Origin: Arsukibacterium sp. UBA3155
Lineage (GTDB): Bacteria; Pseudomonadota; Gammaproteobacteria; Enterobacterales; Alteromonadaceae
Direction: 5' to 3'
Length of the DNA: 64,000 nt
Assembly (NCBI GenBank): GCA_002364615.1
Contig: DEYP01000025.1
Coordinates: 124,001-188,000, forward strand
The first letter of the stretch is position 1. Each line of letters opens with the position of its first letter. Both the position numbers and the translations under genes were made by a program. Shown here one piece after another: positions 36,566 to 46,556 of the stretch. The notes beneath the pieces were generated by a model. That model did no database searches, was not told the origin of the DNA, and saw only the letters and a program-made list of their open reading frames with translations.

Positions 36566-37729
36566 ATGAATAGTTATCGACGCATCGTTACTTCCGGCAT
36601 TTTTGCCATCAGCAGTTTTTGTTTTGTCAGTATCACCCAGGCGCAGGTTGTGGTGCCGCAACCCCCTTCCGTTGCTGCAAAAGGCCATATTCTGATCGAC
36701 TACGATACCGGCAAGGTACTATCCGAAGAAAACGCTGATATGTCACTAGCACCAGCCAGCCTTACCAAAATGATGACCAGTTACGTTATTGGTACTGAAT
36801 TAAAAAATGGCAATATCAGCCTGGATGATAAAGTGACAATCAGCGAAAATGCCTGGGCAAAAAATTTCCCGGGCTCATCGTTAATGTTTATCGAAGTGGG
36901 TACTCAGGTAAGCGTAGCCGATCTTAACAAGGGCATTATTATTCAATCGGGCAACGATGCCTGTGTCGCGATGGCGGAACATATTGCCGGTAGTGAAAGT
37001 GCCTTCGTTGATTTAATGAATGCCCATGCCAAACGCCTGGGTATGCTTAATACAACCTTCAGCACCAGCCATGGTTTACCGGCGGCAGAACAATACACCA
37101 CGCCACGGGATATGAGTAAACTGGCTGTGGCGTTAATCCGGGATGTGCCAGAAGAATATGCCGTTTATGCCGAAAAAGAGTTCACCTACAACAGTATCAG
37201 GCAGTACAACCGCAACTCATTGTTATGGGATCGCAGCCTGGCAGTAGATGGTATTAAAACCGGCCATACCAGTGAAGCAGGTTATAGCTTAATTACCTCT
37301 GCCACCCGCGACGATATGCGATTGGTATCGGTAGTGATGGGGACTAACAGTGAGCGCGAGCGCGCGAATGAAAACAAAAAACTGTTAAGCTACGGTTTTC
37401 GTTTTTTCGAAACTTTTGCGCCCTATCAGAGCGGCGAGCAATTTGCTGAGCAACGGGTGTGGCAGGGAGATAAAGAACAAATCCAGCTTGGCCTGTTACA
37501 AAGCACGCCAATTACTATTACCAGAGGTCAGCGCCGTAACCTCAAAGCAGACGTCAGCTTGAATCAGCAACTGATTGCCCCCATTAATAAGGGCCAGGTA
37601 GTAGGTACCATTTATTTAAAACTGGATAATCAGGATATTGCTGAGTACCCTCTGGTGGCATTAGAAGATGTTGGCCGTGGCGGTTTCTTCAGCCGGATGG
37701 TCGATTACGTGAAAATGCAATTTAATTAA
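36566..37729 (+). CDS. dacA: D-alanyl-D-alanine carboxypeptidase (PBP5/6 type)
   Basis: 387 residues from ATG 36566. Signal peptide (about 1-28), catalytic SLTKM, SGN (IIQSGNDACVAMAEH) and KTGHT motifs of S11 peptidases, then the beta-rich C-terminal domain and a terminal amphipathic helix (FFSRMVDYVKMQFN) that anchors it to the inner membrane. It trims pentapeptide side chains. The upstream reading into rlpA lacks a ribosome site and would hide the signal peptide. Confidence 0.96.
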   Translation: MNSYRRIVTSGIFAISSFCFVSITQAQVVVPQPPSVAAKGHILIDYDTGKVLSEENADMSLAPASLTKMMTSYVIGTELKNGNISLDDKVTISENAWAKNFPGSSLMFIEVGTQVSVADLNKGIIIQSGNDACVAMAEHIAGSESAFVDLMNAHAKRLGMLNTTFSTSHGLPAAEQYTTPRDMSKLAVALIRDVPEEYAVYAEKEFTYNSIRQYNRNSLLWDRSLAVDGIKTGHTSEAGYSLITSATRDDMRLVSVVMGTNSERERANENKKLLSYGFRFFETFAPYQSGEQFAEQRVWQGDKEQIQLGLLQSTPITITRGQRRNLKADVSLNQQLIAPINKGQVVGTIYLKLDNQDIAEYPLVALEDVGRGGFFSRMVDYVKMQFN

Positions 37730-37754
37730 TCAGTGGTATCTGTGCGGTGACACG

Positions 37755-37778
37755 TCCCGGCAACTGCCGGGATTTTTT
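37755..37778 (+). terminator. Intrinsic terminator after dacA
   Basis: TCCCGGCA, two-base loop, TGCCGGGA, then six T. Ends the leuS-dacA unit; ybeD-lipB-lipA follow. Confidence 0.93.
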
Positions 37779-37861
37779 GTTACAATATTTTAAACAACCT
37801 TTGCTAACCATAGCGTGCAGCAGGTTGTCAGTAACACTTTAGCATCTGTGAGAATAACGAT

Positions 37862-38143
37862 ATGGCCAATGAAGTAAAAGACACTAAATTTGATCAGTAC
37901 CTGGAGTTTCCCTGTCAGTTTAACTTCAAAGTGTTAGGTCTGGCTGAGCCAACCCTGGTAGACGATGTGATGACTGTAATTTGCCGCCACACCGATGCTA
38001 CAGATTACAGTCCGAAAGTAAAACCCAGCGCGAAAGGGAATTATCACTCGGTATCGGTGCAAGTTACCGTAACCAGCAAAGCCCATATCGAATTGCTGTA
38101 TACCGAGCTTGGCAAAATAGAGTTGGTTCGTTACGTTCTTTAA
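37862..38143 (+). CDS. ybeD: DUF493/UPF0250 protein YbeD
   Basis: 93 residues with the ACT-like ferredoxin fold of the family ([41 protein letters not shown]). Role unknown; it is consistently next to dacA and lipB, so a link to lipoate attachment or envelope metabolism has been proposed by context only. Confidence 0.95.
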   Translation: MANEVKDTKFDQYLEFPCQFNFKVLGLAEPTLVDDVMTVICRHTDATDYSPKVKPSAKGNYHSVSVQVTVTSKAHIELLYTELGKIELVRYVL

Positions 38144-38208
38144 TCGCCTGAACTCGCATTGGCCAGATAAATCGCTATAATGCAGCCAGTTTTTATGCGG
38201 AGTGAATT

Positions 38209-38871
38209 TTGAGCATCAGTCAGCAACTTGTGATCCGTGATTTAGCAAGCCAGGACTATACCCAAGTATGGCAGGCGATGCAGCAATTCACCGACAATCG
38301 GAACGAGCACACTATCGACGAGCTGTGGTTGCTGGAACATCCTGCGGTGTTTACTCAGGGCCAGGCTGGTAAGGCGGAGCATCTGCTACAACCAGGTGAT
38401 ATACCGGTAGTTAAAGTCGACCGAGGTGGCCAGGTAACTTATCATGGGCCGGGCCAACTGGTCGTCTATGTGCTGCTGGATATCAAACGGCGCAAGCTTG
38501 GGGTACGAGAGCTGGTAACCTTGCTGGAACAGGCACTAATTGAGCTGCTGGCCCAATATGGTACTACTGCTAATGCCAGACCAGACGCACCAGGGGTCTA
38601 TATTGAAGGTAAAAAAGTGGCGTCGCTGGGGTTAAGAGTGCGCAAAGGCTGCACGTTTCATGGCTTGGCACTGAATGTAGATATGGATCTGAGCCCCTTC
38701 AACAGGATCAACCCCTGTGGTTATGCCGGCATGCAGATGATTCAATCTAAAGATTTCGGCGGGCCGCTGAGCATTGCCCAGGCAAAAACAGATATCAGCA
38801 ACATTTTCCAACGGCTTCTGGCCGTATCCGAATTAAGTTTTAAAACAGGGTTAGAGTGGCAACATGACTAA
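38209..38871 (+). CDS. lipB: Octanoyl-[acyl-carrier-protein]:protein octanoyltransferase
   Basis: 220 residues. Transfers octanoate from ACP to lipoyl domains. Visible: [20 protein letters not shown] (the catalytic region His), catalytic Lys in [13 protein letters not shown] and Cys in INPCGYAG. Start is TTG 38209 after GGAGTGA; no ATG lies near. Overlaps lipA by eight bases. Confidence 0.96.
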   Translation: MSISQQLVIRDLASQDYTQVWQAMQQFTDNRNEHTIDELWLLEHPAVFTQGQAGKAEHLLQPGDIPVVKVDRGGQVTYHGPGQLVVYVLLDIKRRKLGVRELVTLLEQALIELLAQYGTTANARPDAPGVYIEGKKVASLGLRVRKGCTFHGLALNVDMDLSPFNRINPCGYAGMQMIQSKDFGGPLSIAQAKTDISNIFQRLLAVSELSFKTGLEWQHD

Positions 38872-39829
38872 GACAGCGCGAATGGAACCAGGTGTTAAAT
38901 TGCGTGACGCCGACAAGATGGCGTTAATTCCGGTTAAGGTATTGCCGACCGAACCTGAAGAAATGCTGCGCAAGCCTGCCTGGTTAAAAATTAAGTTACC
39001 GAAAAATTCAGAGCGGATCGATCAGATTAAAGGTGCGATGCGCAAACATGGTTTGCATTCGGTATGTGAAGAAGCCGCCTGCCCTAATCTGCCTGAGTGT
39101 TTTAATCATGGTACAGCTACCTTTATGATCCTCGGTGCCATTTGTACCCGCCGTTGTCCATTTTGTGACGTCGCGCATGGCAGACCGTTACCGCCAAGCG
39201 CGGAAGAGCCGGAAAAACTGGCGTTAACGATTCGCGATATGAAATTAAAATACGTGGTAATAACCTCCGTTGATCGCGACGATTTACGTGATGGTGGCGC
39301 CCAGCACTTTGCAGATTGCATTGACGCTATCAGGAAATATTGCCCGGATATAAAAATTGAAGTGCTGGTGCCGGATTTCCGTGGCCGGATGGATGTCGCG
39401 CTGGAAATCCTCAGCAAGAGCCCGCCAGATGTCTTTAACCATAATCTGGAAACGGCACCACGGCTTTACAAACTGGCGCGGCCCGGTGCTGATTACAAAT
39501 GGTCACTGACCTTGCTAAAACGCTTTAAAGAAGCCCATCCTGAAGTATCCACCAAGTCGGGCCTGATGGTGGGCCTGGGTGAAACAACCGAGGAATTGCT
39601 GCAGGTGCTGCAAGACTTACGCGATCATGATGTCGATATGCTGACCGTAGGCCAGTACCTGCAACCGAGCAAACATCATTTGCCGGTTAAACGCTATATG
39701 CCACCAGCCGAATTTGATGACATTAAACACTTTGCCAACAACATTGGCTTTAAACACGCCGCTTGTGGCCCCTTTGTCCGCTCGTCATACCATGCCGACA
39801 GACAGGCTGCCGGCGAAGAAGTCAGCTAA
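38864..39829 (+). CDS. lipA: Lipoyl synthase
   Basis: 321 residues, radical SAM. The auxiliary cluster Cys are in [12 protein letters not shown], the SAM cluster in CTRRCPFCD, and the C-terminal RSSYHA gives the Ser ligand. It inserts two sulfurs into octanoyl groups made by LipB. Last gene of the ybeD-lipB-lipA unit. Confidence 0.98.
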   Translation: MTKTARMEPGVKLRDADKMALIPVKVLPTEPEEMLRKPAWLKIKLPKNSERIDQIKGAMRKHGLHSVCEEAACPNLPECFNHGTATFMILGAICTRRCPFCDVAHGRPLPPSAEEPEKLALTIRDMKLKYVVITSVDRDDLRDGGAQHFADCIDAIRKYCPDIKIEVLVPDFRGRMDVALEILSKSPPDVFNHNLETAPRLYKLARPGADYKWSLTLLKRFKEAHPEVSTKSGLMVGLGETTEELLQVLQDLRDHDVDMLTVGQYLQPSKHHLPVKRYMPPAEFDDIKHFANNIGFKHAACGPFVRSSYHADRQAAGEEVS

Positions 39830-39845
39830 AACAATGACGTAAACG

Positions 39846-39870
39846 AAAGGCTGCTGTTGCAGCCTTTTTT
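39846..39870 (+). terminator. Intrinsic terminator after lipA
   Basis: AAAGGCTGC, loop TGTT, GCAGCCTTTTTT. Perfect stem with T-run, 17 bases past the lipA stop. Confidence 0.95.
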
Positions 39871-39950
39871 ACAGGTGTAACATCGACAGTACTACTAGGC
39901 TTTTTAGCTGCAGAGCAACTACACTTTTAGCAGCGATTATTGGGGGATAT

Positions 39951-40316
39951 ATGGAACAACGACGTTTTAGCCGGGTTAATTTTCAGGGTAAAGCTCATTT
40001 AGAAACCGCTGAGCAAAGCTACCCCACTGACGTACTCGATTTATCGTTAAAAGGTGCCTTAATCAGTATTCCTGCAGGTTGGCAGCCTGACGTACCCGGC
40101 TCCCTGATATTACGGGTACACCTGAGTGATTATCCACTTGATTTTAGTATGCAGGTTAGTATCGCCCATCAGCATAACGAAGTGATTGGCTTGCACTGCG
40201 ATAAAATTGATTTGGAAAGTGCGGGTCATTTAAAACGGCTGATTGAGCTTAACTTAGGTGATAGTCAGATCTTAAGCCGCGAATTGTCTGAGTTGTCAGT
40301 CGATGAGCATGGCTAA
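39951..40316 (+). CDS. PilZ-domain c-di-GMP-binding protein
   Basis: 121 residues, a stand-alone PilZ domain. The binding motif RRFSR (residues 3-7) and DLSLKG (30-35) match RxxxR and (D/N)xSxxG. It would bind c-di-GMP and pass the signal to an unknown target. Preceded by GGGGG at about 39942. Converges on the lipoprotein gene at 40323 with six bases between. Confidence 0.93.
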   Translation: MEQRRFSRVNFQGKAHLETAEQSYPTDVLDLSLKGALISIPAGWQPDVPGSLILRVHLSDYPLDFSMQVSIAHQHNEVIGLHCDKIDLESAGHLKRLIELNLGDSQILSRELSELSVDEHG

Positions 40317-40322
40317 ATGCCA

Positions 40323-41516
40323 CTAAAGGTACTGTAACGCTTCTAAGGCTTTAGGGTAGCCATGGCCAGCGGCAAGTTGCATTAACGCATGCCAGTGCTG
40401 CCAGGCTTGCTGTTGTCTGGCCAGATAAGCAAAATAATACTGCACCGGCATAATATACTCAGTTTGATCCAACGCCCGGACCATCAACTGATGGTAGAAC
40501 GCCGGCATCGCAGTCTGATAAGATTCCATAGGGTTAATTGTCGCCACCACCCGGTACGCTTGCAGCCCGGTTGCGTTACAAGTTGCAACAGCCTGTAGCG
40601 TTACGTTATCTGCCAGCGGCTGCCATTTATGTTGCCAGGCAGCCAGGGTTGCCGGACTATTGCCGAACAACAGATTAGTTGCAAATGTACCTGGCTGGCA
40701 GACTGACTCGGCCGACTCCAGGCTTAACGGATATTCATCAATAAAGCCCAGCACATGCATAAATTCATGCTGTAATAACGCCAGACTTGCTGTATCAGGC
40801 AGTTGTAAGATCCCGTTGTTATAACTGGCAATCCCGCTGCCGGCAATGACCAGTAACTGGCTGAACTTACCGGCCAGCACCTGCTCGGTTAACACGTCAT
40901 AATTGCAACTAATCCGGCTGGCAGCCTGCTCAGAGCAGTTAAGTGCAGGCGCATTCACTTTAATTAAATCGTTAAAACACACCGGTAGGCTGCCAAGCAA
41001 CGGATCCTTTGCCCAGGCGCTTTGCAGCTGCTGCCAGCGCACAATACCCGCCTGCTGGCTTGCCACGGGTTGAATGATAAGGTTGCACCCCGCAGCGGCC
41101 TGATACCCACTATTGGCAACAGCTGCTGGTGACGATTGCCACAACCCCAGTGCAGCCCGCTGTGCACGGCTAATAGCAACCGCCGGCAGCTGATTGCTAT
41201 CGACGGTGTGTTGCAGCCACGTTGCCGTGGCTAAGCGCCCTTCTAACCGTTGCTGCAACTGAATAGCGTGATTTAAGCCCTGGGTATCACCGAGTTTTGC
41301 GGCCTGTCGAAACCACTGCAAAGCGGCTTCAAGTTCGTTATCAGCCAGTCGCTGGCGAGCAAGTTGCATCGCCGCTGCGGGTTCGATGGTTGCCTGATCC
41401 ACCAACTGCTGCTCGCTAGCGGCGTTGTGCTCGGGTGAACAACCGGACAGTAATAATGCAAAAAAGCCAGCAAGCTGGCTTTTAATTAACAGGGCGCGCA
41501 AATTAATGAAACTCAT
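40323..41516 (-). CDS. Putative zinc-metallopeptidase lipoprotein with Sel1/TPR-like N-terminus
   Basis: 397 residues from ATG 41516. A lipobox LLLSGC (Cys26) is followed by a helical repeat stretch (about 45-90, with ELEAALQWFRQAAKLGD, Sel1-like). The central part contains HEFMHVLGFIDEY (250-262): a zinc-binding HExxH followed by G and D-E-Y, resembling the HExxHxxGxxDE pattern of M64-type peptidases. Several Cys (144, 180, 194, 204, 273, 313) may form disulfides. A second short Sel1-like piece ends the protein. Overlaps nlpI by 14 bases, so co-translated with it. Activity and substrate are inferred, not known. Confidence 0.85.
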   Translation of the reverse strand: MSFINLRALLIKSQLAGFFALLLSGCSPEHNAASEQQLVDQATIEPAAAMQLARQRLADNELEAALQWFRQAAKLGDTQGLNHAIQLQQRLEGRLATATWLQHTVDSNQLPAVAISRAQRAALGLWQSSPAAVANSGYQAAAGCNLIIQPVASQQAGIVRWQQLQSAWAKDPLLGSLPVCFNDLIKVNAPALNCSEQAASRISCNYDVLTEQVLAGKFSQLLVIAGSGIASYNNGILQLPDTASLALLQHEFMHVLGFIDEYPLSLESAESVCQPGTFATNLLFGNSPATLAAWQHKWQPLADNVTLQAVATCNATGLQAYRVVATINPMESYQTAMPAFYHQLMVRALDQTEYIMPVQYYFAYLARQQQAWQHWHALMQLAAGHGYPKALEALQYL

Positions 41517-42399
41517 CACTCTCGCCAGACAGCGCTTCGCCTCTGAGCCTGGCCATCTCGAGCCTGGCATAACGATGCTCAACAAACTCATAAACATTAG
41601 TAGCCAATACTTTTTTGTAGTATTCAATAGCCTGCTCAGGTTGTTGCTCTGCCTCATGCCATTTAGCCAGATAAAAGTAAACCTCACAAAGACGCTCTGC
41701 TAATAGCCGCGGACTAGTAAGATCATCAACAACGGAATTTAATAATTGTTGCTCAGACAACTGACCAAGATAAAAACGTGGAATGTTAGTTGCCCAGTCA
41801 TCCGCCGCTAAAGTGGCAACGTTAGCCGTTAAACGTGCCTTGGCCGCGCGCTCTGATAAATCACGTTCAGCCAGATAGAGCCACACTACCCGATAGGGAT
41901 CTGAGGACTGTAGTTTAAGAAATTTTACGAAATCTGGCACCGCCAGATCAGCACGGCCAGCATAATACAGGGCAATACCGCGGTTCAGATAGGCATACTC
42001 GTAATCAGGGGCAAGTTCGAGCACAGAATCAAAAGCTTCAAACGCCTGGTCAAAGTCACCACTAAGCGTGTAATGAATACCAACAAAGTTGTAGGCATCT
42101 GCCATATCTGGCTTCAGGCGCAACGCCCGCATAAAGTCCAGCCGGGCCAGTGAGCGCAAACCTGCGCTGTCATACATAACACCGCGGTCATAGTATAAAC
42201 GTGCCGACTGCTCTTCTGATAACTCAGCACGGTGTAATATTTCACTTAGCCGGGCAATGGCCAGCTCAGTTCGATAAGGAACCGCCAACGGCTCTGGCGT
42301 TAGCCAGGCCGCAGACGATGACGGTTGTAAAGTAGCACAACCGCTTAAGGTTAGCAGCGCTGTTAACAGCGCTGCGATACCGGATTTAGCGCGACGCAT
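41503..42399 (-). CDS. nlpI: Lipoprotein NlpI (TPR adaptor)
   Basis: 298 residues. Lipobox LTLSGC (about Cys21) and four to five TPR repeats (for example DAYNFVGIHYTLSGDFDQAFEAFDSVLEL). E. coli NlpI is a 294-residue outer-membrane lipoprotein adjacent to pnp that presents the murein hydrolase MepS to the protease Prc. Position one base after pnp supports the name. Here a putative protease gene overlaps its 3' end. Confidence 0.95.
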   Translation of the reverse strand: MRRAKSGIAALLTALLTLSGCATLQPSSSAAWLTPEPLAVPYRTELAIARLSEILHRAELSEEQSARLYYDRGVMYDSAGLRSLARLDFMRALRLKPDMADAYNFVGIHYTLSGDFDQAFEAFDSVLELAPDYEYAYLNRGIALYYAGRADLAVPDFVKFLKLQSSDPYRVVWLYLAERDLSERAAKARLTANVATLAADDWATNIPRFYLGQLSEQQLLNSVVDDLTSPRLLAERLCEVYFYLAKWHEAEQQPEQAIEYYKKVLATNVYEFVEHRYARLEMARLRGEALSGESDEFH

Positions 42400-42400
42400 A

Positions 42401-44530
42401 TTACGCGTCTTGCTCAGTGTTAGCCGCAGAATCAGCTGGTTTAGTATTCGCTTCTTTAATACTTAACCGTACCCGGCCCTGCTTGTCTACTTCCAACACT
42501 TTAACGGCTACTTTCTGACCTAATTGTAAATGTTCAGACACGTTGTTTACCCGCTCATCAGAGATTTGCGAGATATGCACTAAGCCGTCTTTGCCTGGCA
42601 GTACGTTTACAAAGGCGCCAAAGTCAACAATCCGGACAACTTCACCCTGGTAAATTGCACCTACTTCAATATCAGCAGTAATAGCATTGATTTTATCAAT
42701 AGCTATTTGCGCGGCTTTAGCAGTGGTAGCGGCAATTTTTATGCTGCCATCATCTTCCAGTTCAATAGTGGTGCCAGATTCTTCGGTGATTTGACGAATA
42801 ACCGCACCACCTTTACCGATAACTTCACGGATTTTCTCCGGGTTAATCTTCATGGTGTAGATACGCGGCGCGTATTCAGACATCTCTTCACGGTGACCGC
42901 TAATCGCCTGATCCATGACATTCAGAATATGCAAACGGGCTGATTTTGCCTGTTTTAATGCCTTTTGCATAATTTCCTGGGTAATACCGTCAATCTTAAT
43001 GTCCATTTGCAGCGCAGTAATACCTTCGGTGGTACCCGCTACTTTAAAGTCCATATCACCTAAGTGATCTTCATCACCTAAAATATCAGACAGTACGACA
43101 TAGTCGTCGCCTTCTTTAACTAAACCCATAGCAATACCGGCAACAGAGGCTTTGATTGGTACACCGGCATCCATTAATGCTAATGATGAACCACATACCG
43201 ATGCCATAGAGCTTGAACCATTAGATTCGGTAATTTCAGACACGATACGTACCGTGTACGGGAAATCTTCAAAATCAGGCATAACAGCCAGTACGCCACG
43301 TTTAGCTAAGCGGCCATGGCCGATTTCGCGACGCTTCGGCGACCCTACCATACCGGTCTCACCCACGCTGTACGGAGGGAAGTTGTAGTGCAGCATAAAG
43401 GTATCGGTTTTCTGACTTAACAAGTCATCGATATTCTGCGCATCACGCGCAGTACCTAAAGTACAGGTAACCAGTGCCTGGGTTTCGCCACGGGTAAACA
43501 GCGAAGAACCATGAGTACGTGGCAAAACACCTGTCATAACACTTAAACCACGGATCATTTCCGGGTCGCGGCCATCAATACGGGGCTCGCCTTTGGTAAT
43601 CCGGCTACGAACCACTTTACTTTCCAGGTCATGGAAAATATCACCAAATTCGTTTTTGTCCAGCGCTTCGTCTTCGGCCATCTCTGCCAATAACTTGTTG
43701 TGCAGGGCAGTTTTGATTTCTGCGATACGCTCGTAACGTTTAGCTTTTTCAGTGATCTGGTACGCTTCGCCAATATCAGCGGTCGCTAATTCAGCAACTT
43801 TAGCAATTAGCGGTAAGTTTTTCGCAGGTGCCTGCCAGTTCCAGCTTGGCTTAGCGCCTTCTGCCGCTAACTCATTAATTGCAGTAATGGCCGTTTGCAT
43901 TTGCTCATGGCCATACATTACCGCGCCTAACATCACGTCTTCTGACAGAATGTTCGCTTCCGATTCCACCATCAGTACCGCGTTATTGGTACCGGCAACC
44001 ACTAAGTCCAGTTTTGAGCTTTTCAGCTCTTCTTCTGACGGGTTTAACACATACTGGTTATTGATATAGCCAACCCGGGCAGCGCCAATAGGGCCGGCGA
44101 ACGGAATACCTGACAACGCTAATGCTGCTGACGTACCAATTAACGCAACGATGTCTGGCTGAATTTCAGGTTGTACTGATACGACAGTAGCAATAACCTG
44201 CACTTCATTGGTAAACCCTTCCGGGAATAATGGACGGATAGGACGGTCGATTAACCGGCATATTAAGGTTTCACCTTCACTTGGCCGGCCTTCACGTTTA
44301 AAGAAGCCACCCGGAATACGGCCAGCTGCATACATTTTTTCCTGGTAATTCACGGTTAACGGAAAGAAATCCTGACCAGGTTTTGGTTCTTTTTTACCAA
44401 CAACGGTTACTAAAACTGAAGTATCTCCCAGGCTGGCCAACACTGCGGCATCTGCCTGACGGGCGATGACGCCGGTTTCTAAAGTAAAGGTATGTTGGCC
44501 AAACTGAAATGATTTTACGATGGGAGTCAC
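42401..44530 (-). CDS. pnp: Polyribonucleotide nucleotidyltransferase
   Basis: 709 residues, standard length. Two RNase PH-like domains with [10 protein letters not shown] and [19 protein letters not shown], then KH ([20 protein letters not shown]) and S1 ([29 protein letters not shown]) RNA-binding domains. 3'-5' RNA decay, part of the degradosome. Downstream of rpsO with a terminator between them; the leader (about 130 bases) is the expected site of autoregulation. Confidence 0.98.
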   Translation of the reverse strand: MTPIVKSFQFGQHTFTLETGVIARQADAAVLASLGDTSVLVTVVGKKEPKPGQDFFPLTVNYQEKMYAAGRIPGGFFKREGRPSEGETLICRLIDRPIRPLFPEGFTNEVQVIATVVSVQPEIQPDIVALIGTSAALALSGIPFAGPIGAARVGYINNQYVLNPSEEELKSSKLDLVVAGTNNAVLMVESEANILSEDVMLGAVMYGHEQMQTAITAINELAAEGAKPSWNWQAPAKNLPLIAKVAELATADIGEAYQITEKAKRYERIAEIKTALHNKLLAEMAEDEALDKNEFGDIFHDLESKVVRSRITKGEPRIDGRDPEMIRGLSVMTGVLPRTHGSSLFTRGETQALVTCTLGTARDAQNIDDLLSQKTDTFMLHYNFPPYSVGETGMVGSPKRREIGHGRLAKRGVLAVMPDFEDFPYTVRIVSEITESNGSSSMASVCGSSLALMDAGVPIKASVAGIAMGLVKEGDDYVVLSDILGDEDHLGDMDFKVAGTTEGITALQMDIKIDGITQEIMQKALKQAKSARLHILNVMDQAISGHREEMSEYAPRIYTMKINPEKIREVIGKGGAVIRQITEESGTTIELEDDGSIKIAATTAKAAQIAIDKINAITADIEVGAIYQGEVVRIVDFGAFVNVLPGKDGLVHISQISDERVNNVSEHLQLGQKVAVKVLEVDKQGRVRLSIKEANTKPADSAANTEQDA

Positions 44531-44670
44531 GTGTGTATTTCCTTAATCTTAATCGCCGAATTGCGATGTTTTTCTCTGTGTTTTCTGCCTGTACAGTATA
44601 CTCTGTAACCTGTTACAAAAGATAGTTCAGTAAAGAGCTCAATAAAAATAGTGTTTAAATCATTCCCATA

Positions 44671-44698
44671 AAAAAAGAGGCTTAAAAGCCTCTTTTTT
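44671..44698 (-). terminator. Intrinsic terminator after rpsO
   Basis: AAAAAAGAGGC, six-base loop, GCCTCTTTTTT: an 11-bp stem with T-runs on both strands. It lies 20 bases past the rpsO stop and separates rpsO from pnp. Confidence 0.95.
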
Positions 44699-44718
44699 GC
44701 TACGTTATCGCTTAGCGA

Positions 44719-44988
44719 TTAACGACGTAAACCTAAACGACCGATCAGGGTAGTATAACGGCTCTGATCTTTGCCTTTTAAGTAGTCTAACAGCTTACGA
44801 CGCTGGCTAACCATACGTAACAAACCACGACGAGAATGGAAGTCGTGCTTGTGTTCAGCAAAGTGGCCTTGCAGGTGAGTGATTGACGCAGTTAACAGGG
44901 CAACCTGTACTTCTGGTGAACCGGTATCGCCTTCTTTTACAGCGTAGTCAGCAACAATTTTTGCTTTATCAGCAGCGCTTAATGACAT
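44719..44988 (-). CDS. rpsO: 30S ribosomal protein uS15
   Basis: 89 residues, the exact family length, from ATG 44988 with GGAG upstream. [24 protein letters not shown] and [19 protein letters not shown] are diagnostic. Binds 16S rRNA early in 30S assembly. Confidence 0.98.
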   Translation of the reverse strand: MSLSAADKAKIVADYAVKEGDTGSPEVQVALLTASITHLQGHFAEHKHDFHSRRGLLRMVSQRRKLLDYLKGKDQSRYTTLIGRLGLRR

Positions 44989-45087
44989 ATTTAACTCCAA
45001 TGTGAGTGAACTAAAATAAGGGTATCGCCGATCACTCATCCAGCAGACCCCAGAAAATCCGGCACATAATAGCATTTTGCTATCTTT

Positions 45088-46041
45088 TTACAAGGCGTTT
45101 ATCGCAGTAGCGGACTGTTGCACCGCACTGGTGTTAAGCAAGCGGCGTGAACAAAGTACGCCCTGCTGTACCTGGCCAATACCAATAAAGACCTCACCTG
45201 GCCCGATCAACTTAATCGCAGCAATATCATCCGCTGCGACACTGCAGTTCTGACCGTGCTGCAACTGATGCTGTTGCTCAGCACTAAGTGCCATTGCTGG
45301 CATAGCAACAATACCGGCATCCAACGGCAGTAATAACGCGTCTAAGGGGTTAAAATCAGCACTGCTGTGGCATTGCTCTGCCATGGCGTCTAACTGAGCA
45401 GGCTTTACCATTTGCGCAGCAGTAAAAGGCCCGACCTGAGTGCGGTGCAATTTGCTGACATGACCGCCACAGCCTAACAGCTCGCCTAAATCGTCGATAA
45501 GGGTGCGGATATAAGTGCCTTTGGAGCAATGAACAATAAAATCTGCCTGGTTGCCGCTACGCTTTAACAGTTCAAACTTAAATATGGTAATCGGCCGGGC
45601 TTCCCGCTCTATGGTAATACCCTGACGGGCATATTTATATAAAGGCTGGCCCTGATACTTTAATGCAGAGAACATAGTGGGCACTTGCATAATATCACCG
45701 CGAAAACTTTGCAGTGCCTGTTCCAGGTCGGTGTCAGTAAAGCTGACCGGCCGCTCACTGATTACCTCGCCTTCTGAATCGCTGGTACTGGTGCGCACCC
45801 CAAAACTGGCTGTCACCAGATAGGTTTTATCGGTATCCAGTAAAAACTGACTGAACTTGGTCGCCTCACCAAAACAGATGGGTAATAAGCCCGAGGCCAT
45901 CGGATCCAGAGCACCGGTATGTCCGGCTTTCTGTGCCTGGTATAGCCAACGGACGCGCTGTAAAATGCCATTGCTACTGACTTCTAACGGTTTATCCAGT
46001 AATAGAATGCCATTAACTGCCCTGGCATTTTTACGCGCCAT
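45088..46041 (-). CDS. truB: tRNA pseudouridine55 synthase
   Basis: 317 residues. Catalytic Asp in GHTGALDPMASGLLPICFGEATKF; RTLIDDLGELLGCGGHVSKLHRTQVGPF follows. Makes pseudouridine in the T-loop. Its start shares a base with the rbfA stop (TAATG). Confidence 0.97.
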   Translation of the reverse strand: MARKNARAVNGILLLDKPLEVSSNGILQRVRWLYQAQKAGHTGALDPMASGLLPICFGEATKFSQFLLDTDKTYLVTASFGVRTSTSDSEGEVISERPVSFTDTDLEQALQSFRGDIMQVPTMFSALKYQGQPLYKYARQGITIEREARPITIFKFELLKRSGNQADFIVHCSKGTYIRTLIDDLGELLGCGGHVSKLHRTQVGPFTAAQMVKPAQLDAMAEQCHSSADFNPLDALLLPLDAGIVAMPAMALSAEQQHQLQHGQNCSVAADDIAAIKLIGPGEVFIGIGQVQQGVLCSRRLLNTSAVQQSATAINAL

Positions 46042-46475
46042 TACTCATCAACTCCGTCGCTGTCTGTATCTGGATCAGTATCTGTTGGTTCCATGCCAGC
46101 ATCTTTGCGCTTTCTCTCATCTTCCTGGCGCACTGAAGCCACTAAACTGGCCATGCGGATCCCTTCATTTAATGACTGGTCAAACGCAAAGCGGATATGC
46201 GGCACAATCCGGGTCTGAATGCGCTTGCCAATTAAACTGCGGACATAGCCAGCGGCATCATTCAAAATTTTCAGATTGTCTTCCACCTTGCTGTCATCCA
46301 TCCCTAAAAAGGTTACAAACACCTTGGCATGTGACAGATCACGTGATACTTCGACATCAGAAACAGTAATCATTGAATGCAAGCGCGGATCTTTAATTTC
46401 GCGCTGCAGAATAACCGCCATCTCTTTCTTTATGTGTTGAGACAACCGGTCAACGCGGGAGAATTCTTTTGCCAT
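46041..46475 (-). CDS. rbfA: 30S ribosome-binding factor RbfA
   Basis: 144 residues from ATG 46475 with GGAA upstream. KH-like fold, QREIKDPRL and [14 protein letters not shown]. Maturation and cold-adaptation factor of the small subunit. The Asp-rich C-terminal tail is species-specific. The 81-base gap from infB contains a CAGGGGC/GCCCCTG hairpin with a poor T-run. Confidence 0.96.
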   Translation of the reverse strand: MAKEFSRVDRLSQHIKKEMAVILQREIKDPRLHSMITVSDVEVSRDLSHAKVFVTFLGMDDSKVEDNLKILNDAAGYVRSLIGKRIQTRIVPHIRFAFDQSLNEGIRMASLVASVRQEDERKRKDAGMEPTDTDPDTDSDGVDE

Positions 46476-46556
46476 GTTAAGCATTCCAAATTTGGGGTCA
46501 GGGAAAACACAACAGGGGCACTAAAGGCCCCTGTACTATGTGTTGCCAGCGGTACT

